A DNA stretch of 64,000 nucleotides from contig JBBSGI010000007.1 of the NCBI GenBank assembly GCA_038254365.1, forward strand, positions 1 through 64,000, in the 5' to 3' direction. The position numbers were made by a program, and so were the translations under genes. The DNA comes from JAWWPG01 sp038254365 (lineage in GTDB: Bacteria > Actinomycetota > Actinomycetes > Propionibacteriales > Nocardioidaceae). Positions within the stretch are counted from its first letter, which is position 1; each line of letters opens with the position of its first letter. This document shows, piece by piece, positions 15,490-24,094 of the stretch. Under the pieces are notes generated by a model, which saw only the letters and a program-made list of their open reading frames with translations, ran no database searches and was not told the origin of the DNA.

Positions 15490-16313
15490 CGGCGCTCCTC
15501 CGCGACAGAATCTACCAACCCGAGTCGTGCCAGGTCGTTGACCGGGTCCTCGACCCCGCAGCACCCGAAGGACACGAACCGGCCGCGTACTTCCTTGGCC
15601 CGCGTGGCGTCGAGACCACGGAGCGCGCTAACGAGTGGCTCGGTCTCTCGCCACGACAGCGCTGCAGCGACGGCCGGCCGGTCCGCCCCGGCCAGTGTCC
15701 TGGCGACCGCGACCAGCACGTTCAAGAAGCCGTGGTGCGTGAAGCCCGTCCCCGGGTCGGTGTTTCGCACGGCATGGTGCAGCCCGGCGGTCAACTTCAG
15801 TGGGACCGGTACGGCGTTCGCCGCGAACAGCACGTCGGCGAGCACGTCTACCGAAGGGAACGCCTCAGCAGCGATGCCACCGGTGCGGAACTTGGCCACC
15901 ACGTCGTAGCCGCACGCGCGCCCTGCCGCGACCCCGGCCAGCACTGGCTGGGTCGACGATCCCGGGCCGATCTCGACGGCGAGGGACCGGCCCTCCGGTA
16001 TCGAGGGCAGAGGAGCGTCGGCTACTGCGATCTCGAAGCCCGTCACCGTCACCGGGTCCGGGACGTCTGAAGGCACGGTCGTCGTACCGATCAGCACCAC
16101 CGAGACCGCAGGCGCTCCGGCGTCCTGGTGGGCCTGCACGAACGCGTCCCACGCCCGCACAGGGATGAGCAGGGGGCCGATCAGGTCAGCGAACCAGCAA
16201 CGCCGAAAACAAAGGTGCTCGGCGAGCGCGACGTCCGCGTTGGCGTTGCCGGGGGGAAACATCGCGGCATCGTCGACCAACCCCGCGAAGAGGGCTCGGG
16301 GTGGCGTTGACAC
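15486..16313 (-). CDS. Conserved protein of unknown function coupled to fahA
   Basis: 275 aa, starting GTG (MSTPPRALFAGLVDDAAMFPPGN). I have seen proteins with this LVDDAAxFPPGN opening beside fumarylacetoacetase in actinobacteria but know no assigned function. The body contains several GxEI/VAEIGPG-like and KFRTGG strand motifs compatible with a TIM-like barrel (not proved). The motifs VVAKFRTGGIAAEAFPSV and PLKLTAGLHHAVR look conserved and may hold the active site. A -10 hexamer TAGCGT (16320-16325) ends 6 bp before the GTG, which indicates a leaderless transcript. fahA is translated immediately downstream. Confidence 0.75.
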   Translation of the reverse strand: MSTPPRALFAGLVDDAAMFPPGNANADVALAEHLCFRRCWFADLIGPLLIPVRAWDAFVQAHQDAGAPAVSVVLIGTTTVPSDVPDPVTVTGFEIAVADAPLPSIPEGRSLAVEIGPGSSTQPVLAGVAAGRACGYDVVAKFRTGGIAAEAFPSVDVLADVLFAANAVPVPLKLTAGLHHAVRNTDPGTGFTHHGFLNVLVAVARTLAGADRPAVAAALSWRETEPLVSALRGLDATRAKEVRGRFVSFGCCGVEDPVNDLARLGLVDSVAEERR

Positions 16314-16398
16314 GCCTGCACGCTACTGCAATTCTGGATTGGACGGTACGGCGGTGTCCTACTATCGGACGCGTCAACCACCTGCCGAGGAGCCTGCC
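16314..16398. promoter_or_regulatory. Divergent promoter region between the fahA operon and hmgA
   Basis: Leftward: TAGCGT (plus-strand ACGCTA 16320-16325) ends 6 bp from the GTG of the 275-aa gene. Rightward: TTGGAC (16339-16344) and TACTAT (16360-16365) form a candidate promoter with a short 15-bp spacer. It would start transcription around 16371-16373, after the GTG at 16354 and before the GAGGAG / ATC at 16386-16401. This bears on the hmgA start. The IclR protein of this region may bind here, but I see no clear operator. Confidence 0.45.
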
Positions 16399-17643
16399 AT
16401 CGCGCACTACCTGTCCTGCGGATTCGTGCCTCATAAGCGACACACGCAGCACCGCCTCGAATCCGGCGACCTTGCCTTCGAGGAGTTGATGGGGGAGGAG
16501 GGCTTCTCCTCCGACTCCTCGCTGCTCTACCACCGCAACCTGCCGTCGCGCATCGTCGACGCCCAGGAGTGGCAGCCCGGTGATCTGACCATGACACCGA
16601 ACCACCCGCTCAAGCCTCTGCATCTCAAGTTGCACGAGCTCTTCGACGTTGACCGGATCGGCCGGGTCGACGTGGTCACCGGTCGGCGCCTCGTGCTCGG
16701 CAATGCCGACGTACGGATCTCCTACGTGGTCGCCGGCGCTCCATCACCCTTGTACCGCAACGGGATGGGCGACGAGTGCCTCTTCGTCGAACGTGGTACC
16801 GCGCGGGTCGAGACGATCTTCGGCGCCTTCGAGGTGGGGGCCGGTGACTACGTCGTCATCCCACGCGCCACCACCCATCGCTGGTTGCCTGGCAGCGAAG
16901 GCGAGCCGCTGCGGGTCTACTGCATCGAGGCGAACTCACACATCACTCCACCGAAGCGCTACCTGTCGCGTTTCGGACAGCTGCTCGAACACTCTCCCTA
17001 CTGCGAGCGGGACCTCCGTTGCCCCGACGGGCCGTTGCTGGCGGACACGATGGGCCTGGACCCCTCGGCCTCCACCGAGGTGTTCATCAAGCATCGGGGC
17101 AACGGGCCCGGCGGCGTGGTCGGCACGGTCTTCACCTACCCGTTCCACCCGTTCGACGTGGTGGGCTGGGATGGCTGCCTCTACCCGTTTGTCTTCAACG
17201 TGTCCGACTTCGAGCCCATCACCGGCCGGGTGCACCAGCCGCCTCCGGTCCACCAAGTGTTCGAGGGCTACAACTTCGTGGTCTGCAACTTCGTCCCGCG
17301 CAAAGTCGACTACCACCCGCTGTCGATCCCGGTGCCGTACTACCACTCGAACGTCGACAGCGACGAGATCATGTTCTACGTCGACGGGGACTACGAAGCG
17401 CGCAAGGGGTCTGGCATCGGCAAGGGCTCGATCAGCGTCCATCCCGGTGGCCATGCACACGGCCCGCAGACCGGTGCCTACGAGAAGTCGATCGGTGTCC
17501 ACTACTTCGATGAGCTTGCGGTCATGGTCGACACGTTCCGTCCGCTGGAGCTGGGTGAGGCGGGGCTGGTGGCTGACGACGGTGCCTACGCCTGGTCCTG
17601 GGCCAAGCGGGTGGAGGCCGAGGAGCCGCCGTCGCACGGCTGA
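16354..17643 (+). CDS. hmgA: Homogentisate 1,2-dioxygenase (start uncertain: GTG 16354 or ATC 16399)
   Basis: Opens the ring of homogentisate to maleylacetoacetate with Fe(II) and O2. The family pattern is present: HKRHTQ near the start, EELMGEEGFSSDSSLLYH, the cupin part with GDYVVIPRATTHRW, and the C-terminal PYYHSNVDSDEIMFYVDGDY and HPGGHAHGPQ with metal ligands. Homologues begin close to AHYxxxGxVPxKRHTQ. At that point the codon is ATC (16399), 7 bp after GAGGAG. The only conventional in-frame start is GTG 16354, which has no ribosome-binding site and may precede the transcription start. From GTG the protein is 429 aa, from ATC 414 aa. Confidence 0.92.
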   Translation: MSYYRTRQPPAEEPAIAHYLSCGFVPHKRHTQHRLESGDLAFEELMGEEGFSSDSSLLYHRNLPSRIVDAQEWQPGDLTMTPNHPLKPLHLKLHELFDVDRIGRVDVVTGRRLVLGNADVRISYVVAGAPSPLYRNGMGDECLFVERGTARVETIFGAFEVGAGDYVVIPRATTHRWLPGSEGEPLRVYCIEANSHITPPKRYLSRFGQLLEHSPYCERDLRCPDGPLLADTMGLDPSASTEVFIKHRGNGPGGVVGTVFTYPFHPFDVVGWDGCLYPFVFNVSDFEPITGRVHQPPPVHQVFEGYNFVVCNFVPRKVDYHPLSIPVPYYHSNVDSDEIMFYVDGDYEARKGSGIGKGSISVHPGGHAHGPQTGAYEKSIGVHYFDELAVMVDTFRPLELGEAGLVADDGAYAWSWAKRVEAEEPPSHG

Positions 17644-17658
17644 TCCCTCCCGGACGGG

Positions 17659-19605
17659 TCAGCGGCGGCCGCGGCGGGCGTGCAGGTAGTCCGCGACGAC
17701 GTACTCTCCGAGCCGTAACACGTCCGGAGAGAAGACCCGGCCGCCGGCCCGCCGGGCTACCGAGTCGACGAAGCGGGCGAGCCCGGGGTCGTCGCCGAGC
17801 ATGAAGAAGTTGATCGCCGCACCCCGGTGGGCCAGCTCGTCGAGCTGGCGGATGGTTCCGCGCAGGGTCTGCGGTGTGGTCGGCCAGTGGAAGTACGGCG
17901 TGCCGTCGTCGAGCAGGTGCGCCGTGGGCTCACCGTCGGTCACCACGAGCACGACCGGCTCCGCGTCCGGGTGCCGGCGCAGGTGTCGACCCGCGATCAG
18001 CAGTGCGTGCTGCAGGTTGGTCCCCTGGACCCACTCAGGCTCGACCTGGGCCAGCTCGACGGATGACAGCCGCCGGGCGGTCAGGTTGAACCCCACGACC
18101 TGCAGCGCATCGTGCCGGAAGCGCGTCGAGATCAGCTGGGACAGCGCGAGCGCCGTCTGCTTCATCGGGCCCCACCGGCCCTCCTGCAGCATCGAGTAGG
18201 AGAGGTCGACACAGAGCGCGACCGCAGCCGTCGTACGGCGCTCGGTCTCGACCACCTCGAAGTCCTCGACGCTGAGGCGTGACGGTACACCGGTCCCGCG
18301 GCGCAAGGCGTTCGACACCGTTCGGACAGCGTCGATCGCGAGCTCGTCGCCGAACGCCCATTCGCGGGTAAGCCCCGTCGGCTCGTCGGCGGAGCCGGTT
18401 CGATGGTCATCGTGGTCCCCGGTGCCGGACGCCTCAAGCTGCGCGAAGACCCGCTTCAGCGCCGTCTCCCCGAGCCGCCGAACGGCCCGGGGCGTGAGCC
18501 GAAGCCCGTCGTCTCCACGGGCCAGGTACCCCTGGCGTTCGAGCTCCCGCTCCAGCTCGCGGAGTGCCCGCAGATCGGCCGCCGCGTTCGAACCCAGGTG
18601 CCGCTCCAGGGTGTCGACATCGACGTCATCCAGGGTCGCTCCGGCGTGGCCCTGGTCGAGCTGCTGCTGCAGCGCCTCAAGCTCCGAGATCTCCGCGACG
18701 GCCTCGACCGCGTCGCTGTAACCCACGGAGTCACCACCGCGACGCAGCTGGACCGGGCCACGGTCGAGGCCCGGTCGGAGCGCACGCAGGTTGTCAGACA
18801 GCTGCACCATTTCGCTGGCGAGGTCGGGGTCGGCGAGTGCCTCGCTGATCAGCTGGGCCAGCTGTTCGCGCTGTGCGGGCGTCATCGAGGCAAGCATCCG
18901 ATCGGCAGCAGCCTGTCGGCGGGCCAGCGAGTCGATGAGCTCGTCGACATTCTCGGGCTGGTCGGGGAAGAGTTCCCCATGGCGGTCCATGAACTGACGG
19001 AACTCGTCGGTGGTGTCGTCGCCCCGCGCGTGCCCGGCAAGGAGAGCGTTGAGGTCGGCGAGCATGTCCTTGATCGTGTCCATGGCATCCGCGTCGGGCG
19101 ACGAGAGGGCTTGCCTCATCCCCGCGAACTGTGCGTCGATCGCTTCCCGCTGCAACATCTGCTGGATCGACTCATATGTGGCTCGCGCCTCGTCGGAGTG
19201 CCAGTCGTACTCGCGGAGCGCACGAAGCGCGCCCGCAGTCTCGTCCGGCACGGTGGCCAGCTCCATCTCGTTCCACCGGGCTTCGTCGCTTCCTTCACTG
19301 GCAAGCGTGTCCCGTTCGGTCGCCAGCGCCTGGTCCAGCGCGGCGCGAACCTGGTCGAGCGTCCCCCCGAGGTCCCCCCGACGACGGGCTGCGGCGTGCC
19401 TGCGGCGCACCCTGGCGGCGAGGTCGTCCAGCCCGCGGCGACCATCCGGTCCGCGGCGCAGCAGCTCGCGCAGCGCCTCCCGCAGCGAACCTCCGGCGAG
19501 CACGTCGCGACCGAGCTCGTCGAGGGCGGCGCGGACGTCGTACGGCGGAGCCAGCGGGTCAGGACCGCCGGTCCAGGGACTGTAGCGAAACCGGCCAACG
19601 GCCAC
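17659..19605 (-). CDS. VWA domain protein paired with a MoxR-type ATPase
   Basis: 648 aa. The N-terminal 430 residues are helical, charged and rich in Arg, Leu and Glu, with coiled-coil character. The C-terminal 200 residues are a von Willebrand A domain with the MIDAS motif DLSYS, a central SQLISTRF helix, the conserved threonine in GTNLQHAL and VVTDGEPTAH. Such proteins work with a MoxR/ChlI-like AAA ATPase as a metal-chelatase-like or protein-remodelling pair, and that ATPase is encoded directly upstream (2-bp gap). No signal peptide is seen. The substrate is unknown. Confidence 0.85.
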   Translation of the reverse strand: MAVGRFRYSPWTGGPDPLAPPYDVRAALDELGRDVLAGGSLREALRELLRRGPDGRRGLDDLAARVRRRHAAARRRGDLGGTLDQVRAALDQALATERDTLASEGSDEARWNEMELATVPDETAGALRALREYDWHSDEARATYESIQQMLQREAIDAQFAGMRQALSSPDADAMDTIKDMLADLNALLAGHARGDDTTDEFRQFMDRHGELFPDQPENVDELIDSLARRQAAADRMLASMTPAQREQLAQLISEALADPDLASEMVQLSDNLRALRPGLDRGPVQLRRGGDSVGYSDAVEAVAEISELEALQQQLDQGHAGATLDDVDVDTLERHLGSNAAADLRALRELERELERQGYLARGDDGLRLTPRAVRRLGETALKRVFAQLEASGTGDHDDHRTGSADEPTGLTREWAFGDELAIDAVRTVSNALRRGTGVPSRLSVEDFEVVETERRTTAAVALCVDLSYSMLQEGRWGPMKQTALALSQLISTRFRHDALQVVGFNLTARRLSSVELAQVEPEWVQGTNLQHALLIAGRHLRRHPDAEPVVLVVTDGEPTAHLLDDGTPYFHWPTTPQTLRGTIRQLDELAHRGAAINFFMLGDDPGLARFVDSVARRAGGRVFSPDVLRLGEYVVADYLHARRGRR

Positions 19606-19607
19606 CG

Positions 19608-20990
19608 TCAGCCCCTGTAGACCGCACGGCCGTCGACCGCAGCCTTGTCGATCCTCCGGGTGAGGTGCAGGCCTTCCAGAACCAGCTCCACGGCCGCGGC
19701 CGTCTGGCCACGGCTCGCGTCGTCACCGTGGCCAAGCCGGTCGAGCACCTTGGAGAGCCCAGGGACAGTACCCACCTGGCCGAGCAGGTCGTCCGCCGGC
19801 ACCAGCTCCCCGGTCTCGACCGTGGCACCCTCCGCGAACAGGTCGGTGAACCCGGAGAGGTCCAGTCCGCCCAGCCTGGCGCGGAACGTCTCGGCAGTCG
19901 CCACCCGCAGCAGGTGGTGCACGACCTCGACCTCGCGGTCCTCCTCGCCCATCTCGAACTCCACCTTGCCGAGCAAGGTCGCCACCACGGGGGGCACGTC
20001 GCAGATCCGGGCCACCGGGTCGGCCTCGCCGGCCCGGGCGCCGCGACGGAGGGCCGAGGCAGCCACCGCCTCGGCTGCGGCGATCGCGAAGCGCGCGCTG
20101 ACCCCCGAGCGCTGGTCGACAGCCGAGCTCTCCCGCAGACCTCGAGTGAGCCTGGCGACGACCTCGAGAAGGTGTTGGGGTACGACCGCGACCAGAGCCG
20201 CCTCCTGGTCGATGAGCTCGATCTCCTCCGCGACCTCGAACGGATAGTGGGTTCGGATCTCGGCGCCGAAGCGGTCCTTGAGCGGGGTGATGATCCGGCC
20301 CCGGTTGGTGTAGTCCTCGGGGTTGGCCGTCGCTACCACGAGCACGTCGAGCGGCAGGCGCAACGAGTAGCCACGCACCTGGATGTCGCGTTCCTCGAGC
20401 ACGTTGAACATGGCAACCTGGATGCGCTCCGCGAGGTCCGGCAGCTCGTTGACCGCGAAGATGCCCCGGTTGCTGCGCGGCAGGAGTCCGTAGTGGATGG
20501 TCTCGGGGTCGCCCAAGGTACGGCCGGCCGCCACCTGCACCGGGTCGACGTCGCCGACCAGGTCCCCGACGCTGGTGTCGGGGGTGGCCAGCTTCTCGAC
20601 GTACCGGTCGTCGCGGTGCCGCCAGACCACCGGCAGTGCCTCGCCGAGCTCGGCGGTCCTGGTCCGGCAGCGCCCGCACACCGGAGCCGTCGGGTCGTCG
20701 TTGATCTCACACCCGTCGACTGCCGGGCTCCATTCGTCGAGCAGTGCCGCCAGGGACCGCATCAGGCGGGTCTTACCCTGGCCACGCTCGCCGAGCAGGA
20801 CGAAGTCATGGCCGGCCAGCAACGCGGACTCGAGCTGAGGGAGCACGGTGTCGTCGAAACCGAGGATGCCGGGAAACGCTGGCTCACCGGTGCGGAGCCG
20901 GGTGAGCAGGTTGGCCCGGAGCTCGTCCTTGACCGTGCGGCTCGAGAAGCCGCTCACCTTGAGCTCGCCGAGGGTACTGGGCTGCGTCAT
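19608..20990 (-). CDS. MoxR/ChlI-like AAA+ ATPase
   Basis: 460 aa. Walker A GERGQGKTR at about residues 67-75, Walker B-like GIFAVNELPDL, and sensor 1/arginine-finger region VVATANPEDYTNRGRIITPLKDRFG (split here into its recognised parts) are those of Mg-chelatase subunit I and MoxR proteins. An unusual insertion after Walker A carries three cysteines (CEINDDPTAPVCGRC) that could bind zinc. It forms an operon with the VWA gene 2 bp downstream. A -10 hexamer TAGGGT (20997-21002) ends 6 bp before the ATG, with no ribosome-binding site, so the transcript is probably leaderless. Confidence 0.87.
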   Translation of the reverse strand: MTQPSTLGELKVSGFSSRTVKDELRANLLTRLRTGEPAFPGILGFDDTVLPQLESALLAGHDFVLLGERGQGKTRLMRSLAALLDEWSPAVDGCEINDDPTAPVCGRCRTRTAELGEALPVVWRHRDDRYVEKLATPDTSVGDLVGDVDPVQVAAGRTLGDPETIHYGLLPRSNRGIFAVNELPDLAERIQVAMFNVLEERDIQVRGYSLRLPLDVLVVATANPEDYTNRGRIITPLKDRFGAEIRTHYPFEVAEEIELIDQEAALVAVVPQHLLEVVARLTRGLRESSAVDQRSGVSARFAIAAAEAVAASALRRGARAGEADPVARICDVPPVVATLLGKVEFEMGEEDREVEVVHHLLRVATAETFRARLGGLDLSGFTDLFAEGATVETGELVPADDLLGQVGTVPGLSKVLDRLGHGDDASRGQTAAAVELVLEGLHLTRRIDKAAVDGRAVYRG

Positions 20991-20996
20991 GGTGTC

Positions 20997-21002
20997 ACCC
21001 TA
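20997..21002 (-). promoter_or_regulatory. -10 element TAGGGT of a leaderless promoter (MoxR-VWA operon)
   Basis: TAGGGT on the minus strand ends 6 bp from the ATG at 20990. This places the predicted transcription start on the start codon. Confidence 0.5.
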
Positions 21003-21114
21003 GGTCGGCAGGCAAGAAACCGGCCGGCGCTTCAACGCCATCGCCAGCTGGGTTCAGGCTGGTCGTCTAAGGTTTCCGTGTGGCTCGTAGGAGCCCGCAA
21101 GTGGCGGAGGACGA

Positions 21115-21711
21115 GTGGCCGATTCGGGTGTGGTTGTCACCAACCGGGTGGCAACCCTGCCCAACCTACTCAGCGTGGCCCGGCTCTTCGGCGTACCGCT
21201 CTTCCTTTGGCTCGTGCTCGGACCGCACCAGGACGGCTGGGCCCTCGTGGTGCTCTTGGTCTCCGGCTTCACCGACTGGCTGGACGGCAAGCTCGCCCGC
21301 ACTCTCAACCAGACCTCGCGGCTCGGGCAGATCCTGGACCCGGTGGCCGACCGACTGTACATCCTCGCGGTGGTCATCGGACTGGCGATCCGCGACATCA
21401 TCCCGGTGTGGCTGGCGGTGTCCCTTCCGCTGCGCGATGTCCTGCTGTTCTCGCTCGTTCCGTTCCTGCGCACGCGAGGCTACAGCGCCCTTCCGGTCCA
21501 CTTCCTGGGCAAGGCCGCGACGGCCAACCTCCTCTACGCGTTCCCGCTGCTCCTGCTCGGCGCCGGCAGCGGCACGGTGGCCAGGCTGGCGGACGTCTTC
21601 GGGTGGGCGTTCGCGATCTGGGGTACCGGGCTGTACTGGTGGGCCGGCCTGCTCTACAGCTACCAGGTGGTCACGATCATGCGGCTCCCACGACGAGGAA
21701 TCCCCACATGA
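21115..21711 (+). CDS. CDP-alcohol phosphatidyltransferase (PgsA2-like)
   Basis: 198 aa integral membrane enzyme with about five or six helices. The CDP-alcohol phosphotransferase signature D-x2-D-G-x2-A-R-x8-G-x3-D-x3-D is present as DWLDGKLAR...GQILDPVAD, so the active site is complete. Family members join a CDP-diacylglycerol head to an alcohol such as glycerol phosphate or inositol phosphate; the acceptor cannot be told from sequence. The position upstream of DUF881 - small basic protein - DUF881 - gcvH matches mycobacterial pgsA2 (Rv1822). The GTG at 21115 follows GGAGG (21106-21110). The stop overlaps the next ATG. Confidence 0.88.
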   Translation: MADSGVVVTNRVATLPNLLSVARLFGVPLFLWLVLGPHQDGWALVVLLVSGFTDWLDGKLARTLNQTSRLGQILDPVADRLYILAVVIGLAIRDIIPVWLAVSLPLRDVLLFSLVPFLRTRGYSALPVHFLGKAATANLLYAFPLLLLGAGSGTVARLADVFGWAFAIWGTGLYWWAGLLYSYQVVTIMRLPRRGIPT

Positions 21712-22526
21712 GCGCCGACACCAGCCACCCGGGCCTGCTCACCGAGATCATGTCGAACACCATGGACGAGGACTACCGGGCGGCAGCCGATCGCAAAATG
21801 GCTCGGCCTGCTTCGGCCAGACGTTCTGCCACGGCTACCGTCGCGGTTGTCGTGCTCCTGTTCGGGGCGATGATCGGCATCTCCGCGTTGCAGACCCAGG
21901 CACAGCGGCCGGTGACCGAGGCCGAGCGCAACCAGCTCGTCGGCCAGATCCACCAGCGTCAGGCGCGTCTGGACAACCTGCACGCGCAGCTGACGTCCCT
22001 GGACGGCGAGGTCGCCGCCCTGCAGAGTCGAGTGGCGCAGGCCCGGACTCTTGAGCGACAGACGCAGTCCGCGTCTACCAAGCTGGCCGGCGTCACCGGA
22101 GCCGTGGCCGTCAGCGGCCCTGGTCTCGAGATCGTGGTCGACAATGCGCGCGGCTCGGTCGGAGGCAGCGTGGGCGGGGTGATCCTGGACACCGACCTGC
22201 AGTCCCTCGTCAACGCACTGTGGGCGGCCGGCGCGGAGGCGATCGCCATCGACGGCAATCGGCTGACCAGCCTGTCCGCCATCCGGTTCGCGGGCCGGGC
22301 GATCACCGTCGACTACCGATCTCTCACGCCTCCGTTCGTGGTGGACGCCATCGGTGACCCCGACACGCTGCCTGCACGCCTGCTCGAGACGCCGGGGGGC
22401 CAGGCCTGGCTCGGTCTCAAGGCCAACTACGGGATCCGCTTCGACACCTCGACGCTCAGTGATCTCGAGCTGCCCGCCGATCCACATGTCCAGCTCCTGC
22501 ATGCGTCACCGGTGGGGTCTCGATGA
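21708..22526 (+). CDS. DUF881 membrane-anchored protein, first copy
   Basis: 272 aa. A basic N-terminal segment precedes one membrane helix (TVAVVVLLFGAMIGISAL, about residues 44-62). A coiled-coil stretch of about 45 residues follows (QIHQRQARLDNLHAQL...), then the globular extracellular DUF881 domain with GPGLEIVVDN and GAEAIAIDGNRLT. In Bacillus the YlxW/YlxX relatives lie in the division gene region. Function in actinobacteria is unknown, and a role at the division site is inferred. The ATG overlaps the upstream stop (ATGA), and the 3' end overlaps the small basic protein start. Confidence 0.88.
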   Translation: MSADTSHPGLLTEIMSNTMDEDYRAAADRKMARPASARRSATATVAVVVLLFGAMIGISALQTQAQRPVTEAERNQLVGQIHQRQARLDNLHAQLTSLDGEVAALQSRVAQARTLERQTQSASTKLAGVTGAVAVSGPGLEIVVDNARGSVGGSVGGVILDTDLQSLVNALWAAGAEAIAIDGNRLTSLSAIRFAGRAITVDYRSLTPPFVVDAIGDPDTLPARLLETPGGQAWLGLKANYGIRFDTSTLSDLELPADPHVQLLHASPVGSR

Positions 22527-22855
22527 TCGCGATCCTCGGGCTCGTCGTCGGTGTGGTGCTCGGGCTCTTCTTCGAACCCACCGTTCCGGAGGCCTGGCAG
22601 ACCTACCTGCCGATCGCGGTCGTCGCGGCGTTGGACGCCGTCTTCGGTGCCCTGCGGGCGTACCTCGACGGCATCTTCGACGACAAGGTGTTCGCGGTCT
22701 CGTTCGTGTCGAACGTGCTGATCGCCGCACTGATCGTGTACCTGGGCGACCAGCTGGGTGTCGGTGGACAGCTGTCGACGGGCGTCATCGTCGTACTCGG
22801 CATCCGGATCTTCTCCAACGTCGCGGCGATCAGGCGGCACATCTTCCATGCCTGA
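22523..22855 (+). CDS. sbp: Small basic protein (DUF1290/Sbp family) membrane protein
   Basis: 110 aa with three hydrophobic segments (about residues 2-18, 26-45, 58-100). The family signature AALDAVFGALRAYLDGIFDDKVFAVSF (here cited in part as the ALRAYLDGIFDD region) marks the Sbp family encoded between two DUF881 proteins in many Gram-positive bacteria. No enzyme activity is known. The ATG overlaps the previous stop and the stop overlaps the next gene by 8 bp, so it is translated as part of the same operon. Confidence 0.9.
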   Translation: MIAILGLVVGVVLGLFFEPTVPEAWQTYLPIAVVAALDAVFGALRAYLDGIFDDKVFAVSFVSNVLIAALIVYLGDQLGVGGQLSTGVIVVLGIRIFSNVAAIRRHIFHA

Positions 22856-23588
22856 CTCTCCGTCGACCCCGACCGGCCCGCAGCGTCTGTGGGCCGCGGT
22901 CAGAGGCCGTCCTCGACGCGGGCAGCTGATCGTTGCCGTGCTCCTCGCGTTCCTTGGCTACTCCGCGGCGGTCCAGATCCAGCTCACCCACTCCAGCAAC
23001 GACTTCGCCGGCCAACGCCGCCAGGACCTGGTCGAGCTGCTCGACTCGCTGTCGGGCGCCTCCGACCGCGCCCAGCTGCAGATCAGTGAGCTGCAGAGCT
23101 CCCGCGACGCGCTGCAGTCCAGCTCCAGCGGCCGGGCGGCAGCGATCGCCGACGCCCAGCAGCGGCTTGCCGACCTGCAGGTCCTCGCCGGCACCGTCGG
23201 GGCAGTGGGACCCGGCGTCACCATCACGATCCAGGACCCGCAGACCGCGGTGACCCCGGCCAGCCTGTTGAACGGCATCGAGGAGCTTCGCGACGCAGGA
23301 GCGGAGGCGATGCAGGTCAACCACACCGCCCGGTTGGTGCAGTCCAGCTGGATCGGTGGCGTCCCCGGCGCCATCACGATCGACGGTCGGCTCATCCAAC
23401 CGCCCTACGTCATCCAGGCGATCGGCGCCTCGCACACCCTGAGCGACTCGGTCGGCTTTCCCGGGGGGCTGTCGGACGAGATCTCGTCGCTGGGCGGCAT
23501 CGTCACGGTCCGGGAGGAGGAGTCGGTCGAGGTGGATGCGTTGCATCCCGTGGAGCAGCCTCAGTACTCTCAGCCCACCGGCCCGTAG
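22848..23588 (+). CDS. DUF881 membrane-anchored protein, second copy
   Basis: 246 aa. It has one N-terminal membrane helix (QLIVAVLLAFLGYSAAVQI), a coiled coil (residues about 60-110) and a DUF881 domain with GPGVTITIQDP, GAEAMQVN and VGFPGG. It is a paralogue of the first copy with the same domain order, so a heteromer with it and with the small basic protein is plausible. The ATG at 22848 lies inside the end of sbp. A 34-bp gap with a GAAGGAG ribosome-binding site separates it from gcvH. Confidence 0.88.
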   Translation: MPDSPSTPTGPQRLWAAVRGRPRRGQLIVAVLLAFLGYSAAVQIQLTHSSNDFAGQRRQDLVELLDSLSGASDRAQLQISELQSSRDALQSSSSGRAAAIADAQQRLADLQVLAGTVGAVGPGVTITIQDPQTAVTPASLLNGIEELRDAGAEAMQVNHTARLVQSSWIGGVPGAITIDGRLIQPPYVIQAIGASHTLSDSVGFPGGLSDEISSLGGIVTVREEESVEVDALHPVEQPQYSQPTGP

Positions 23589-23622
23589 CGTCTCGAACCC
23601 GCACCGTCCTGAAGGAGCCTTC

Positions 23623-24012
23623 GTGTACCCCGACAACCTGCGCTACACCGCTGAACATGAGTGGGTGAGCGGCTCTGTGGAGCCCGGTGAGACTGTCCGG
23701 GTCGGCATCACCGATTTCGCCCAGGATGCCCTCGGCGACATTGTTTACGTCAACCTGCCGGAAGTGGGCACCGACGTCATCGGGGGAGGGGTGATGGGCG
23801 AGCTCGAGTCGACCAAGAGCGTGAGCGACCTGTTCGCCCCGGTCGACGGCACGGTCGCGGCCGTCAACGAGGCCCTGGACGACAACCCCGAGCTCTGCAA
23901 CAGCGACCCGTACGGCGACGGCTGGGTGGTGGAGATCACCGTCGCGGATGGCGCTCAGCCCGGGTCGCTGCTGAGTTCGACGGATTACGAGGCCACGGTA
24001 GCCTCGGGCTGA
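23623..24012 (+). CDS. gcvH: Glycine cleavage system H protein
   Basis: 129 aa lipoyl carrier that shuttles the aminomethyl group between P, T and L proteins. The lipoylation site lies in LESTKSVSDL (Lys65). The family landmarks YTAEHEWV, DALGDIVYV, GELEST and NDNPEL-like DDNPELCN are present, at the typical length. The GTG at 23623 (MYPDNLRYT) follows GAAGGAG with 6-bp spacing. The P protein gene lies 2.8 kb downstream; gcvT is not in the window. Confidence 0.95.
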   Translation: MYPDNLRYTAEHEWVSGSVEPGETVRVGITDFAQDALGDIVYVNLPEVGTDVIGGGVMGELESTKSVSDLFAPVDGTVAAVNEALDDNPELCNSDPYGDGWVVEITVADGAQPGSLLSSTDYEATVASG

Positions 24013-24094
24013 GGCTTGCGCGGTCCTTCATCATGGAAACAGCCCGGCTTGCCGCCACAGAACACGTGTTCTCGGGCGCCTGAGGAGGAAATTC

